Source of the DNA: Caldanaerobius polysaccharolyticus DSM 13641
GTDB lineage: Bacteria > Bacillota > Thermoanaerobacteria > Thermoanaerobacterales > Caldanaerobiaceae
DNA: 64,000 nt
Direction of reading: 5' to 3'
Assembly: GCF_000427425.1 (NCBI RefSeq)
Contig: NZ_KE386494.1
Coordinates: 990,524-1,054,523 of the forward strand
In this document: positions 53,100 through 61,606 of the stretch, piece after piece
Position numbering within the stretch: the stretch's first letter is position 1
How the letters are laid out: each line of letters starts with the position of its first letter
Made by a program: the position numbers and the translations under genes
The notes under the pieces: generated by a model
Databases searched by the model: none
The model's input: the letters and a program-made list of their open reading frames with translations, nothing else
Told to the model about the DNA's origin: nothing

Positions 53100-54044
53100 T
53101 CATTGTGGCGTATTTAATTTAACAGAATCGCTTGAATTTTTCCAATACTCCATAAAAAATACGACAAATACGCTAACCATAATACCAAGTATAAAAGCTA
53201 TTGATATATTCAACAATTTCTTAGGCGACACAGGTTGTTCAGGGAGTAACGCCTTATTTGTTATCAAAATACTTTGTTCTCCTAATTTTGAGGCTTTAAT
53301 TAACTCCAGCATATTGTATTTCTCCATCATTATGTCTCTGGATTTTTTAAGCAAATTTAACTTCGTCTGCTTTTCGCTTATTAATGTTTTGTCGTTTGTG
53401 TTTAAAGCCTCATTAAGGTCCTGAGTAGCCTTATCAATTTTCTCGTTTTGAAGTTTAATCAGCTGACCCAATGTTACCATCAGTTTATCTGTCTGCTTAT
53501 TATTTCTATTAATTATATAATCCCTGAATTTTTCGGCTATTGTATCAGCTATCTCCATAGCAAGCCTGGGATTATTATCTTTCACAGTTATATCGATCAA
53601 ATTGGTTTTATCTATAACAGTAACATTTACGCGGGATTTTAAATCATCAATAGTATACCTGTCATTTAATTTCAATTGACTTATCGCATCCTGCAACACA
53701 ACGGGGTTGGTTACCTCTTCTTTGAACGTGTCAACAGTCATGTCAGGATATTTCAACAAAGAGGACAAAAGCGAAGATATATCTTTATCCGTAACATCAC
53801 TGTAGATATTATCACCGGAAGAGTTGTTACCCGGTATTATTACCGTAGTATCCGACCCAAAAAAACCTGTGGATGGCGTAACATCCGTCACCACAATTTT
53901 CGTAGACGCTTCGTATGTAGGCTTTATAACAAAAAAACTCAAAAAAGCCGAAAAAAGCGTAGAAATAATGGTAATTAAGGCAATTATCTTCCTGCCTCTC
54001 CAAACAACTTCTATTATCTCTCTTAATGATATTTCTTCTTCCAC
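53100..54044 (-). CDS. Wzz/YveK-like polysaccharide co-polymerase
   Basis: A 314-residue inner-membrane protein with a helix at each end (KIIALITIISTLFSAFLSFFV near the N-terminus; ISIAFILGIMVSVFVVFFMEY near the C-terminus) and a long, partly coiled, extracytoplasmic domain. This is the chain-length-determinant layout; the P-rich sequence LLPEQPVSPKK precedes the last helix as in the family. No cognate tyrosine kinase, Wzx or Wzy gene is adjacent. GTG start with AAAGGAGG upstream. Confidence 0.88.
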   Translation of the reverse strand: MEEEISLREIIEVVWRGRKIIALITIISTLFSAFLSFFVIKPTYEASTKIVVTDVTPSTGFFGSDTTVIIPGNNSSGDNIYSDVTDKDISSLLSSLLKYPDMTVDTFKEEVTNPVVLQDAISQLKLNDRYTIDDLKSRVNVTVIDKTNLIDITVKDNNPRLAMEIADTIAEKFRDYIINRNNKQTDKLMVTLGQLIKLQNEKIDKATQDLNEALNTNDKTLISEKQTKLNLLKKSRDIMMEKYNMLELIKASKLGEQSILITNKALLPEQPVSPKKLLNISIAFILGIMVSVFVVFFMEYWKNSSDSVKLNTPQ

Positions 54045-54126
54045 TATTTTCCTCCTTTGCTTCCTATTCTTTATTTTTCTATATTATTATAAATATTTTT
54101 AACGCAAAAGACAAGTAAAAGGTATA

Positions 54127-54792
54127 TTACCTGCCTTTCCTATATCCATCCATTATCTCCGAAAAAATCTCAGCAGTAGTAGGCGGCGTATACGTTATAG
54201 CATTAGCGCCCGCTTCAATAGTTCTCAGTATAGATTCATCCGAAGGACCCCCTGTGGCTATAATTGGCACCTGGGGAAACTCATCTCTCACCTTTCTTAC
54301 AATCTCAGGGGTATTTCTTGCCCCTGATATGTTGAGAATAGTAGCACCTGCTTCCAGCCTTCCCTTCACGTCGTCTTTTTCAGAAATAATAGTGACCACA
54401 ATAGGTATGTCTATGGTCTGCCTCATTTTTTTGATAGTTTCATTGGGCGTAAGCGCATTTACCACAACACCTATGGCCCCCTGAAATTCCGCATCGAGGG
54501 CTAAATTTACCACCCTTTTGCCCTGGGTCTGCCCTCCTCCTACACCGCAAAACACCGGCAGATCCGATGCCATCATGAGTGCATGGGTTATAATGGGTTG
54601 CGGCGTAAAAGGATAGACTGCAATTACCGCGTTAGCGTTGGTATTTCTTATAACGGCAATATCCGTCGAAAAAACCAGGGATTTTATAAGCTTTCCGAAA
54701 ATTTTTATACCTGACGCCTCGTTGATCACCTCAGGCACCTTTATCATTTTCTGTCTTAACTGCGAAGTAATTTCTGGAATATACCCACTCAC
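54127..54792 (-). CDS. TIM-barrel protein, often annotated hydrolase
   Basis: A 221-residue protein with the pattern of a flavin- or phosphate-binding TIM barrel (CGVGGGQTQGKRVVNLALD, IISEKDDVKGRLEAGATILNISG and IIATGGPSDESILRTIEAGANAITYTPP, the last a phosphate-binding loop). Function unknown; I cannot name substrate or family with confidence. Start is GTG at 54792 after GGAGGGG. Monocistronic. Confidence 0.6.
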   Translation of the reverse strand: MSGYIPEITSQLRQKMIKVPEVINEASGIKIFGKLIKSLVFSTDIAVIRNTNANAVIAVYPFTPQPIITHALMMASDLPVFCGVGGGQTQGKRVVNLALDAEFQGAIGVVVNALTPNETIKKMRQTIDIPIVVTIISEKDDVKGRLEAGATILNISGARNTPEIVRKVRDEFPQVPIIATGGPSDESILRTIEAGANAITYTPPTTAEIFSEIMDGYRKGR

Positions 54793-55010
54793 AGCTTTCC
54801 CCTCCCATTTTACATACTAATACTTTTAACTAATGCTTTTATATATTATATTTATTCTACACCTTCCGTCAAACCCTTCTGTCAAAGCTTAAACACATCT
54901 TAAATTTTTGTTAATTTTGTATAAAAAATATTGTTATATTGCACAGCAAGTGTCATAATATATTTTGCCTACATAATATCTATTATACAACCACAGGTTG
55001 GAGGAATATT

Positions 55011-55859
55011 ATGAAAAGCGTAAATCCAGAGCACAGGGCCGTTTTTATTTTCCTTGCGCTTTTACTTGTAATAGGAATTTTTATATACGCCAGAACAGCC
55101 GGCGATCATAAGACGATGTACAAGCAGTTTTATTCCACCAGAGGAATCCCTGTCCTCATGTACCACAAGGTAAACCCCGATAGAAAGACAGGCGGTTTAG
55201 GCCTCAGGGTACTGCCTAAAGATTTTGATTGGCAGATGGATTACCTGTATAAGCACGGATTTCACACCGTATCATTGGAAGACGTAATTGATTACTGGCA
55301 CCACAAAAAGCCGTTGCCACCAAACCCAATCGTCATAACCTTCGACGACGGCTACCAGGATAATTATACATACGCTTTTCCCATACTAAAAAAATACCAC
55401 TTTACAGCTACGATATTTGTTGTGGTAAATTCCATCGGGAAAACAAACTTTTTTGACGCAGACAGAAAGGTCCAACCTGTAAACAAAATGCTGTCACTAA
55501 AGCAAATAAAAGAGTTAAACGCATACGGCATAACCATAGGAGCCCATACCATGAACCATCCCCATCTGGCAAAGATAAGTTTAGACCAGGCCAGAGAAGA
55601 GATAATAAACTCAAAAAAGGCGCTGGAAAAAATCCTGGGCAAACCCGTATTGGTGTTTTCTTATCCTTATGGCAGTTACGACAAAAATGTAGAGAAAATC
55701 GTCAAAGAAGCGGGTTATAAAGCTGCTGTAACCACAAGACAGGGCATCAACTTCCCCGATTCAGATCCGTATGCTCTAAAGCGCATACGCATAATGGGAA
55801 TGTACAGCCACAGGAAATTTATTTATGAACTAAACAGATACTACAAAAAGCGGTTTTAG
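55011..55859 (+). CDS. Polysaccharide deacetylase (NodB family)
   Basis: A 282-residue membrane-anchored carbohydrate esterase-4 enzyme. One N-terminal helix (FIFLALLLVIGIFIYARTA) precedes the NodB domain with motif 1 TFDDG and the metal-binding HTMNH of motif 2, then the motif FSYPYGSYD. It removes acetyl groups from wall glycans or another surface polysaccharide. The ATG at 55011 has GGAGG upstream; the longer frame from 54939 is not needed. Confidence 0.9.
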   Translation: MKSVNPEHRAVFIFLALLLVIGIFIYARTAGDHKTMYKQFYSTRGIPVLMYHKVNPDRKTGGLGLRVLPKDFDWQMDYLYKHGFHTVSLEDVIDYWHHKKPLPPNPIVITFDDGYQDNYTYAFPILKKYHFTATIFVVVNSIGKTNFFDADRKVQPVNKMLSLKQIKELNAYGITIGAHTMNHPHLAKISLDQAREEIINSKKALEKILGKPVLVFSYPYGSYDKNVEKIVKEAGYKAAVTTRQGINFPDSDPYALKRIRIMGMYSHRKFIYELNRYYKKRF

Positions 55860-55900
55860 GTATCATAACATCAAGAGAAAAAAATTCTCGCCCATGTTTA

Positions 55901-55929
55901 TTGACAATTGCGTAAAATAAAGATATAAT
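55901..55929 (+). promoter_or_regulatory. Perfect consensus promoter of the ammonium transporter
   Basis: TTGACA (55901-55906), exactly 17 bases, TATAAT (55924-55929). Transcription should start at about 55936, right at the leader hairpins. Confidence 0.85.
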
Positions 55930-55939
55930 AATGACATCG

Positions 55940-56014
55940 TGAACGACGTTGTTCATTCAGGCGATGAAGCCTTTAAAAGGGTTATATTTACCCTTTTAAA
56001 GGCTTTTATTTTTT
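55940..56014 (+). promoter_or_regulatory. amtB leader: two hexaloop hairpins and an overlapping terminator
   Basis: Hairpin P1 is TGAAC-GACGTT-GTTCA (55940-55955), P2 is AGGC-GATGAA-GCCT (55959-55972). A terminator with 13-bp arms GCCTTTAAAAGGG (55969-55981) and CCCTTTTAAAGGC (55991-56003) and a T-run to 56014 shares bases 55969-55972 with P2, so P2 and the terminator exclude each other. This is the architecture of ANTAR-protein antitermination targets, but the loops (GACGTT, GATGAA) have G at position 4 without A at position 1. An unknown nitrogen-responsive RNA binder is possible. Confidence 0.7.
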
Positions 56015-56041
56015 AAATTTCAAAATCAAGGAGGGATCTTT

Positions 56042-57322
56042 TTGAATACAGGTGATACTGCATTTGTGCTAATCTCCGCTGCTCTCGTCATGTTCATGAC
56101 ACCGGGAGTAGCACTGTTTTACGGTGGAATGGTCAGAAGAAAAAACGTGTTGGGTACCATGATGCAAAGCTTTATAATCATAGCTCTGGTATCTGTCATA
56201 TGGGTCTTATTAGGATATTCTCTTTCTTTTGGGCCAGACGTAAATCACATCATAGGAAGCCTCAAGTGGTGGGGCTTAAACGGCGTTGGGTTAAAACCAA
56301 ACCCCAACTATGCTTCATCTATTCCTCACATGGCTTTTGCCGTGTATCAGATGATGTTCGCTATCATAACGCCAGCCCTCATAACAGGGGCTTTTGCAGA
56401 GCGCATGAGATTTAAGCCTTTCCTCATATTCATCGCTCTTTGGAGCATTCTCGTATACTCCCCCTTATCCCACTGGGTCTGGGGAAATGGCGGATGGTTA
56501 AGGACATTAGGCGTGCTGGACTTTGCTGGGGGAAATGTGGTGCACATAAGTTCAGGCGTATCCGGGCTTGTGCTGGCATTGGTACTTGGTAAAAGGCTGC
56601 GCTATGGCCAAGAACCCATGATTCCCCACAACCTGCCCATGGTGGTATTAGGTGCCGCAATACTCTGGTTTGGCTGGTTTGGATTCAACGCAGGCAGCGC
56701 TTTGGCCGCAAACGAATTGGCCGTAAACGCTTTTGTCACTACCAACACAGCCGCAGCGATGTCCTCGCTAAGCTGGATGATTACCGAATGGATGGTCACT
56801 AAAAAACCTACGCTATTTGGCGCTGCCAGCGGCGCAGTAGCTGGCCTTGTGGCCATTACCCCTGCTGCTGGGTTTGTAAGCCCTCTGTCTTCAATAGTGA
56901 TAGGACTCATAAGCGGCATATTGTGTTATTATACCGTCAATATAATGAAGTACAAACTGGGCTACGATGATTCACTGGACGCTTTCGGAATACATGGAAT
57001 AGGAGGCACATGGGGCGCTATAGCTACCGGTTTATTCGCTTCTAAAGCCATCAATCCCGCTGGTGCTAACGGCTTATTCTTCGGAAATCCTCATCAGCTG
57101 CTCGTTCAGTTTATAAGCGTAATAGTGACATACGCATTCGCTGCTGTGGCATCCTTTATCATAATAAAAGCCATATCCATATTCACTCAGGTAAGGCTGA
57201 GCGAAGAAGAGGAAGAGCTGGGGCTGGACCTTACACAGCACGGCGAAGAAGCATATCCATATACCGAAAGCATCGCTTTATCCAATACCCATAAACACAT
57301 CAAGCAAGAGCAGGCAGTTTAA
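56042..57322 (+). CDS. amtB: Ammonium transporter
   Basis: A 426-residue Amt/Rh channel with about eleven helices (start NTGDTAFVLISAALVMFMTPGVALFYGG; ALLIGFWAE-like core WSLVYSPLSHWVWGNGG; conserved histidines in FDFAGG.VVHISSG and the late IHGIGGTWG). It moves ammonium into the cell. TTG start at 56042 behind GGAGGG. Usually paired with a PII gene (glnK); none follows here. Its last 45 bases overlap the 3' end of mntH on the other strand. Confidence 0.93.
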   Translation: MNTGDTAFVLISAALVMFMTPGVALFYGGMVRRKNVLGTMMQSFIIIALVSVIWVLLGYSLSFGPDVNHIIGSLKWWGLNGVGLKPNPNYASSIPHMAFAVYQMMFAIITPALITGAFAERMRFKPFLIFIALWSILVYSPLSHWVWGNGGWLRTLGVLDFAGGNVVHISSGVSGLVLALVLGKRLRYGQEPMIPHNLPMVVLGAAILWFGWFGFNAGSALAANELAVNAFVTTNTAAAMSSLSWMITEWMVTKKPTLFGAASGAVAGLVAITPAAGFVSPLSSIVIGLISGILCYYTVNIMKYKLGYDDSLDAFGIHGIGGTWGAIATGLFASKAINPAGANGLFFGNPHQLLVQFISVIVTYAFAAVASFIIIKAISIFTQVRLSEEEEELGLDLTQHGEEAYPYTESIALSNTHKHIKQEQAV

Positions 57323-58549
57323 GCTAATTATTACCGATGCCACAAACCACCCGAACAACTTCGTATACAGCCCATTGACAAATTGACCCATTATGTCCTT
57401 TTTCCCTGTGATCAATAAAAGGGGAATTACAGCTGCAGGCAATGCGAAGCTCAGTATGACCTGGCTTACAACCAAAGCCTTCATCGGGTTAACATTAAGG
57501 CCAATTATAACCATGGCAGGAACCATAGTGATCAGCCTTCTTAAAAACAAAGGTATCTTTACACCCACAAAGCCATCCATAACGACCTCTCCTGCCATGG
57601 TACCCACAGCAGAGGAAGACAGACCTGAAGCCAGCAACGCCACCGCAAATGCTACACTGGATAAAGGCCCCATAAGGGGCTCCAGTGATTTATGAGCCTG
57701 TTCTATGGTATCCACCCTTATTCCCCTGCTGTAGAAAACCGCTGCCGATACAACGACCATTGCCGCATTGACGATGAAGGCTATATTCATGGCTAAAACC
57801 ACATCTATCTTTTCCATAAGCAAATGCCTTTTCTTGTATTCATAGGACTTATCTTTATTTCTGCACTGAACCAGCTCTGAATGCAAAAATATCACATGAG
57901 GCATAACCGTGGCTCCCAGCATCCCTACGGCGATTAAAAGGGCATCGTTGTTTTCAAGAGCTGGAATAAAAGTGTGCACGCCTACCTGTATCCAATCAGG
58001 ACTGGCAACAAACAGCTCTATTCCATATGCAACGCATATAACTCCCACAAGAGACGATATTATAATTTCTAAAATCCTCTGACCGTACCTCTTCGCATAG
58101 GTTATTAAAAATGTTATAGCGCCTGTTAACAACCCAGCGTAAACCAACGGAATATTAAACAGCAGGTACAAGCCCAGCGCTCCTCCTAAAAATTCTGCCA
58201 AGGTGGTAGCAATAGCTGCCATCTCAGCTATTGCCCACAAAAACCAGTTTAACTCTCTCGAAAACACCTTACTGCACATTTGAGGTAGTGTATACCCCGT
58301 AGCTATTCCCAACTTTGCCGATATGACCTGCAAGAAAATAGCCATGATATTGCTCCACAGGATAACCCATATAAGGCTGTAATTAAACGCAGACCCTCCC
58401 TTAATATTGGTAGCAAAATTCCCAGGGTCAATATACGCTACGCTGACTACAAAAGCAGGGCCTAGATACCTTACAATTTGGAAGTTCTTTACCGCGCCCT
58501 TGATTTTGTTGTAAAAAAGCAATGGTTGCTCAGTTATCACATCGTTCAC
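57278..58549 (-). CDS. mntH: Nramp-family Mn2+ transporter
   Basis: A 423-residue divalent metal importer. The two helix-break motifs AYIDPGNFATN and GATVMPHVIFLHS, with metal-binding Asp/Asn and Met, are present. About eleven helices follow. Start GTG at 58549 (GTG at 58540 is an alternative). It is divergent from the DtxR/MntR-family gene, its probable regulator, and convergent with amtB. Confidence 0.93.
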   Translation of the reverse strand: MNDVITEQPLLFYNKIKGAVKNFQIVRYLGPAFVVSVAYIDPGNFATNIKGGSAFNYSLIWVILWSNIMAIFLQVISAKLGIATGYTLPQMCSKVFSRELNWFLWAIAEMAAIATTLAEFLGGALGLYLLFNIPLVYAGLLTGAITFLITYAKRYGQRILEIIISSLVGVICVAYGIELFVASPDWIQVGVHTFIPALENNDALLIAVGMLGATVMPHVIFLHSELVQCRNKDKSYEYKKRHLLMEKIDVVLAMNIAFIVNAAMVVVSAAVFYSRGIRVDTIEQAHKSLEPLMGPLSSVAFAVALLASGLSSSAVGTMAGEVVMDGFVGVKIPLFLRRLITMVPAMVIIGLNVNPMKALVVSQVILSFALPAAVIPLLLITGKKDIMGQFVNGLYTKLFGWFVASVIISLNCLLLLDVFMGIG

Positions 58550-58682
58550 CTGCCTTCTATAATTTTCAAAAGGCTTAATTTAACCGCCTCTAATTTTTTT
58601 ACCTAATGTAAAATATGAATATTAACATTCACCGGTTACACATATAAATAAACTAAACATACTGAATGGCAGGTGAATGCAA

Positions 58683-59144
58683 ATGCAAGAGGATGAATTT
58701 TACACATTTCGTGAATATATGAAAAGAGAAGAAAATACGCTAACAGCTTCCATGGAAGATTACCTTGAAATGATATACCGCCTTTGTGCCCACACCCCCT
58801 ATACCAGGATAAACGAGCTGGCCGCCGCTTTAAACGTACAGCCTCCATCGGCCACAAAAATGGTACAAAAATTATCGGATTTAAACTTGATAGATTACAG
58901 AAAATACGGCATAATCACCCTTACAGAGAAAGGGCAACAAATCGGCAAAGCCCTGCTAAAGCGCCACGAGATCATAAAAGAATTTTTAAGCCTCATAGGC
59001 ATAACCGACAGTATCCTTGAAGAAACCGAAAAGATAGAACATACGATAAGCGATGAGACATTAAAAAAGCTAAATGAACTCGTATCCTTCTTTAAAAGCA
59101 ACCCTCATATCATCGCTATGTTCCACAATTATAAAAAACCGTGA
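58683..59144 (+). CDS. mntR: DtxR/MntR-family manganese repressor
   Basis: A 153-residue metal-responsive repressor. The N-terminal winged helix (TASMEDYLEMIYRLC...AAALNVQPPSATKMVQKL) is followed by a dimerisation domain with E and H ligands (RHEIIKEFLSLIGI, EKIEHTISDET); there is no SH3-like C-terminal domain, so it is the short MntR type. Divergent from mntH. The ATG at 58683 has AGGTGA six bases upstream; the ATG at 58677 is too close to it. Confidence 0.9.
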   Translation: MQEDEFYTFREYMKREENTLTASMEDYLEMIYRLCAHTPYTRINELAAALNVQPPSATKMVQKLSDLNLIDYRKYGIITLTEKGQQIGKALLKRHEIIKEFLSLIGITDSILEETEKIEHTISDETLKKLNELVSFFKSNPHIIAMFHNYKKP

Positions 59145-59148
59145 AATA

Positions 59149-60213
59149 CTATCTGTCCCATAGCCGTAGCGCCAGCATAAGCCCAAATAGCCCTGCCACA
59201 AATTTGGACACCATAAACGGTACCAGCATACTCGGCGCTACACTTGACACAAACCCCATCTGGCCACCAAACACAAAAGCACCGCTTATGGCAAAAGCTG
59301 AACATACTACTTTCCCCTTGGCATTCATATTTTTAAAATTGCCAAATACCAGTAAATTAGTAGCGAGATTACCCAGCAAGCTGATAACAGAGGAGCTGTC
59401 AATGCCGTATCTATTTCCTATCTTTTTTAAAAAACTGCCAAAAAACTTTTCCAGCACAGCCAGCATTGGGTACGCACCGCCCAGTATAAAGGCGATTTTC
59501 CCCACCACAGACATAACTTGTTGCAGCGGAATAACTTCAAAACCCAGGTTGATACCAAAAACAGAATAACCTCCTTGTGCTAGCAGCCCTGCAGTACTTA
59601 ATCCTATTATCACCTTTCCAAAGGCATCAAAGCAGCCCAGCAAAACATCAGGTATCAGCGATAACCCTATTCCTATAAAAGCTGAAATAACCAGTATAGG
59701 CAGCATATCCTTCAGCAGTTTAAGGGGATTTAAGCCATACCACAATCCGGCGGCAAAACAACCTATTGGTATCGCTATTACTCCTATCATCACGCCCTTA
59801 GAAAAATACCTCTGCTCATCTCTGGATATCATCCCCATAGCTACGGGTATAGAAAAGCTTATGGCTGCACCCAGATTGGAAGCCACCACAACACCAGAAA
59901 ACAGCCCCATTTTCTCATCAAAAGCTAAGCTTCGGGCTATCTGATATCCACCCATATCCACTGCTAAAAAACTAGCGGCAATCGCAGAAGGATCTACGCC
60001 AAAGACCTTAGATACAGGAGTTATCGCTATTAATAGAACTTGGGATATAGCAGGCGATATGGAGTAAATACCTATCATACCAAGGCCCACCGCTCCCATT
60101 GCCTTGATCCCTTCTTCAAACTTTTTGCCCAGTCCTAGAGGAGATCCTATGGCGTAATCTAATCCACCTATTGCAAAAAACACGCCTATCAAATACAGCA
60201 CCACATTTCCCAT
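59149..60213 (-). CDS. eutH: EutH-like ethanolamine permease
   Basis: A 354-residue membrane protein with about ten helices and the EutH pattern (FAIGGLDYAIGSPLGLGKKFEEGI at the start, VDMGGYQIARSLA, FVFGGQMGFVSSVAPSM near the end). EutH facilitates ethanolamine diffusion. No other eut gene or microcompartment gene is present in the window, so the substrate is uncertain. The ATG at 60213 has AAAGGA upstream. Convergent with mntR, four bases apart. Confidence 0.88.
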   Translation of the reverse strand: MGNVVLYLIGVFFAIGGLDYAIGSPLGLGKKFEEGIKAMGAVGLGMIGIYSISPAISQVLLIAITPVSKVFGVDPSAIAASFLAVDMGGYQIARSLAFDEKMGLFSGVVVASNLGAAISFSIPVAMGMISRDEQRYFSKGVMIGVIAIPIGCFAAGLWYGLNPLKLLKDMLPILVISAFIGIGLSLIPDVLLGCFDAFGKVIIGLSTAGLLAQGGYSVFGINLGFEVIPLQQVMSVVGKIAFILGGAYPMLAVLEKFFGSFLKKIGNRYGIDSSSVISLLGNLATNLLVFGNFKNMNAKGKVVCSAFAISGAFVFGGQMGFVSSVAPSMLVPFMVSKFVAGLFGLMLALRLWDR

Positions 60214-60363
60214 AGCCAATTATCCTTTCATACTTTTAGCCCCATTGTATCACCGGCTCATGGGTTTCTCAAGAGGACTTTACTAAAATATAAAATAGAA
60301 CAGTCACACCTCCAGGGAAGTTTTCATAAACTTAATATCAGAAAGCCATTGGAGGTGAAAAAA

Positions 60364-60579
60364 GTGAAAGAAAAAGAGCTCGCTCAAAAAATTGATGAAC
60401 TCATCGACTCTTTTGAGAGCGACAGCAGGGATTTAAACGACGTAGAAAACGAACTGCAAACACTGTTTAAAGACGATGACCCTGACTTTATTTTCAAACT
60501 CATATTCAAACTCTTGTTCAAAATAAAGGATGAGATCAAAGACATCGAAAAGAAATTAGACAAGATTTTCAGGATTTAA
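60364..60579 (+). CDS. Small acidic helical protein (71 aa), unknown
   Basis: A charged, almost entirely helical protein with LFKDDDPDFIFKLIFKLLFKIKDEIKDI, rich in Lys, Glu, Asp and Leu, so perhaps a coiled-coil or surface-associated protein. Function unknown and no family recognised. GGAGGTG lies six bases before the GTG at 60364, and a strong terminator follows, which together make a real gene likely. Confidence 0.65.
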   Translation: MKEKELAQKIDELIDSFESDSRDLNDVENELQTLFKDDDPDFIFKLIFKLLFKIKDEIKDIEKKLDKIFRI

Positions 60580-60584
60580 GACAA

Positions 60585-60612
60585 AAAGCCCCGCTGACAG
60601 CGGGGCTTTGTT
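60585..60612. terminator. Terminator after the 71-aa gene
   Basis: 11-bp perfect stem AAAGCCCCGCT / AGCGGGGCTTT, 3-base loop, T-rich tail. Confidence 0.9.
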
Positions 60613-60693
60613 TAATATAGCGGCAAATCGCCTTCAATTTTTCTCTTATAAAACATTCATGTCATGCGAATAATAACACAGGAGGCGATTCTC

Positions 60694-60858
60694 ATGAACG
60701 GAAAAACTACAAGCTGGGTAGTAGCTGGTATCGGCGCAGTTGTTACAGCAATAGGGTATATGACAGGTGGAACAATAGGCGCCGGTATAACTGGTTTCGG
60801 TTTAGCCCATGTAGTTCTCGGAACATTAGATATGTTTAGGCCGAGCGTTCAAAAATAA
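60694..60858 (+). CDS. Small hydrophobic glycine-rich protein (54 aa)
   Basis: A short protein with one or two glycine-rich hydrophobic stretches (SWVVAGIGAVVTAIGYMTGG, IGAGITGFGLAHVVLG). Excellent ribosome site AGGAGGCGA upstream and a terminator downstream. I recall similar small proteins in thermophilic Clostridia but no function; a membrane peptide or bacteriocin-like protein are possibilities that the sequence does not decide. Confidence 0.7.
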   Translation: MNGKTTSWVVAGIGAVVTAIGYMTGGTIGAGITGFGLAHVVLGTLDMFRPSVQK

Positions 60859-60873
60859 TTGTCTCCATAGCAG

Positions 60874-60908
60874 AAGGCACTTCGGCTTTAACCGTGGTGC
60901 CTTTTTTA
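60874..60908 (+). terminator. Terminator after the 54-aa gene
   Basis: AAGGCAC / GTGCCTT stem with a 16-base loop containing CGG / CCG, followed by TTTTTT. Confidence 0.8.
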
Positions 60909-60987
60909 ATGCCCTTTTTGCACTTATGTTTTTATCTAAACATATAATATTATCACTCTAAAAATTAATTCTTGGAGGTTGAATTAT

Positions 60988-61362
60988 ATGGATTTATCTA
61001 TCGAAGAAATTAAAAAGTATTTTGATTATTATGATAAAAAAGGTGAAGGTCAAACCCATAACCATGAGTTTCTAGGTAGCACAAAGTTAGCTGCAGAAGA
61101 GGAAGAAGAAGAGCACAACCATCGCTTTGCAGGTGTTACCAGCCAAGTTATACCAAAGGGTTCTAGTCACGTCCATGCAATATTGGTAAGCACTGACTTC
61201 TATGAGGATCATCATCATGAGATAGGCGTAATAACTGGCCCTGCTATTGATGTCGGCGATGATAAACACGTACACTTTGTTGAAGGAAAAACTACTGTTG
61301 ATAATAATCACTTCCACAATTTTACCTTTGCTACCCTAATTGAGGATCCTATTTCTGATTAA
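60988..61362 (+). CDS. YmaF-like histidine-rich protein
   Basis: A 124-residue soluble protein with repeated His-x-His units (THNHEF, EHNHRF, SHVHAI, HHHEIGV, KHVHFVEG, NNHFHNF), spaced about 18 residues as in YmaF proteins, and an acidic EEEEEE run. Such spacing would suit binding of several metal ions, possibly Zn or Ni; no experimental role is known to me. GGAGG is nine bases before the ATG at 60988. Monocistronic with terminator. Confidence 0.82.
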   Translation: MDLSIEEIKKYFDYYDKKGEGQTHNHEFLGSTKLAAEEEEEEHNHRFAGVTSQVIPKGSSHVHAILVSTDFYEDHHHEIGVITGPAIDVGDDKHVHFVEGKTTVDNNHFHNFTFATLIEDPISD

Positions 61363-61422
61363 ACACAATTAACTTCTGCAATGTATATAAAGCACCGGGT
61401 AATTTTATGATGCCATAAACAA

Positions 61423-61450
61423 TAAAGGCACCCATCCTCGGGTGCCTTTA
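61423..61450. terminator. Terminator between YmaF-like gene and tRNA-Arg
   Basis: 11-bp perfect stem TAAAGGCACCC / GGGTGCCTTTA, six-base loop, usable on both strands. Confidence 0.9.
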
Positions 61451-61466
61451 TTCATAGAAATTCCAG

Positions 61467-61540
61467 TGCGCCAGGAGGGATTCGAACCCCCGACCACCTG
61501 ATTCGTAGTCAGATACTCTATCCAACTGAGCTACTGGCGC
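61467..61540 (-). tRNA. tRNA-Arg (anticodon ACG)
   Basis: Full cloverleaf of 74 bases on the minus strand: acceptor GCGCCAG / CTGGCGC, D-loop AGCTCAGTTGGATAGAG, anticodon loop CTACGAA with ACG (wobble A is normally deaminated to inosine), and T-arm GGGGGTTCGAATCCC. The CCA end is not encoded. It stands alone, without other tRNAs. Confidence 0.97.
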
Positions 61541-61606
61541 CTCACATCCTTTTATAGTATAACACAACCTATTTAAATATTCAACATAGGTTTTGAGGAT
61601 GTGAGC

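Noticed and set aside
55969-56014. T-box or classical riboswitch upstream of amtB
   Set aside because: The leader is only about 80 bases and lacks the T-box sequence and any known riboswitch core; two hairpins and a terminator are all that is present.
58550-58676. Possible MntR operator between mntH and mntR
   Set aside because: The region is AT-rich with several weak dyads (such as ACCTAATGT and TTAACATTC), but none matches a known MntR or DtxR box well enough to call.
61087-61317. Minus-strand frame opposite the YmaF-like gene
   Set aside because: It arises from the His/Glu codon repeats of the plus-strand gene and has no start signal.
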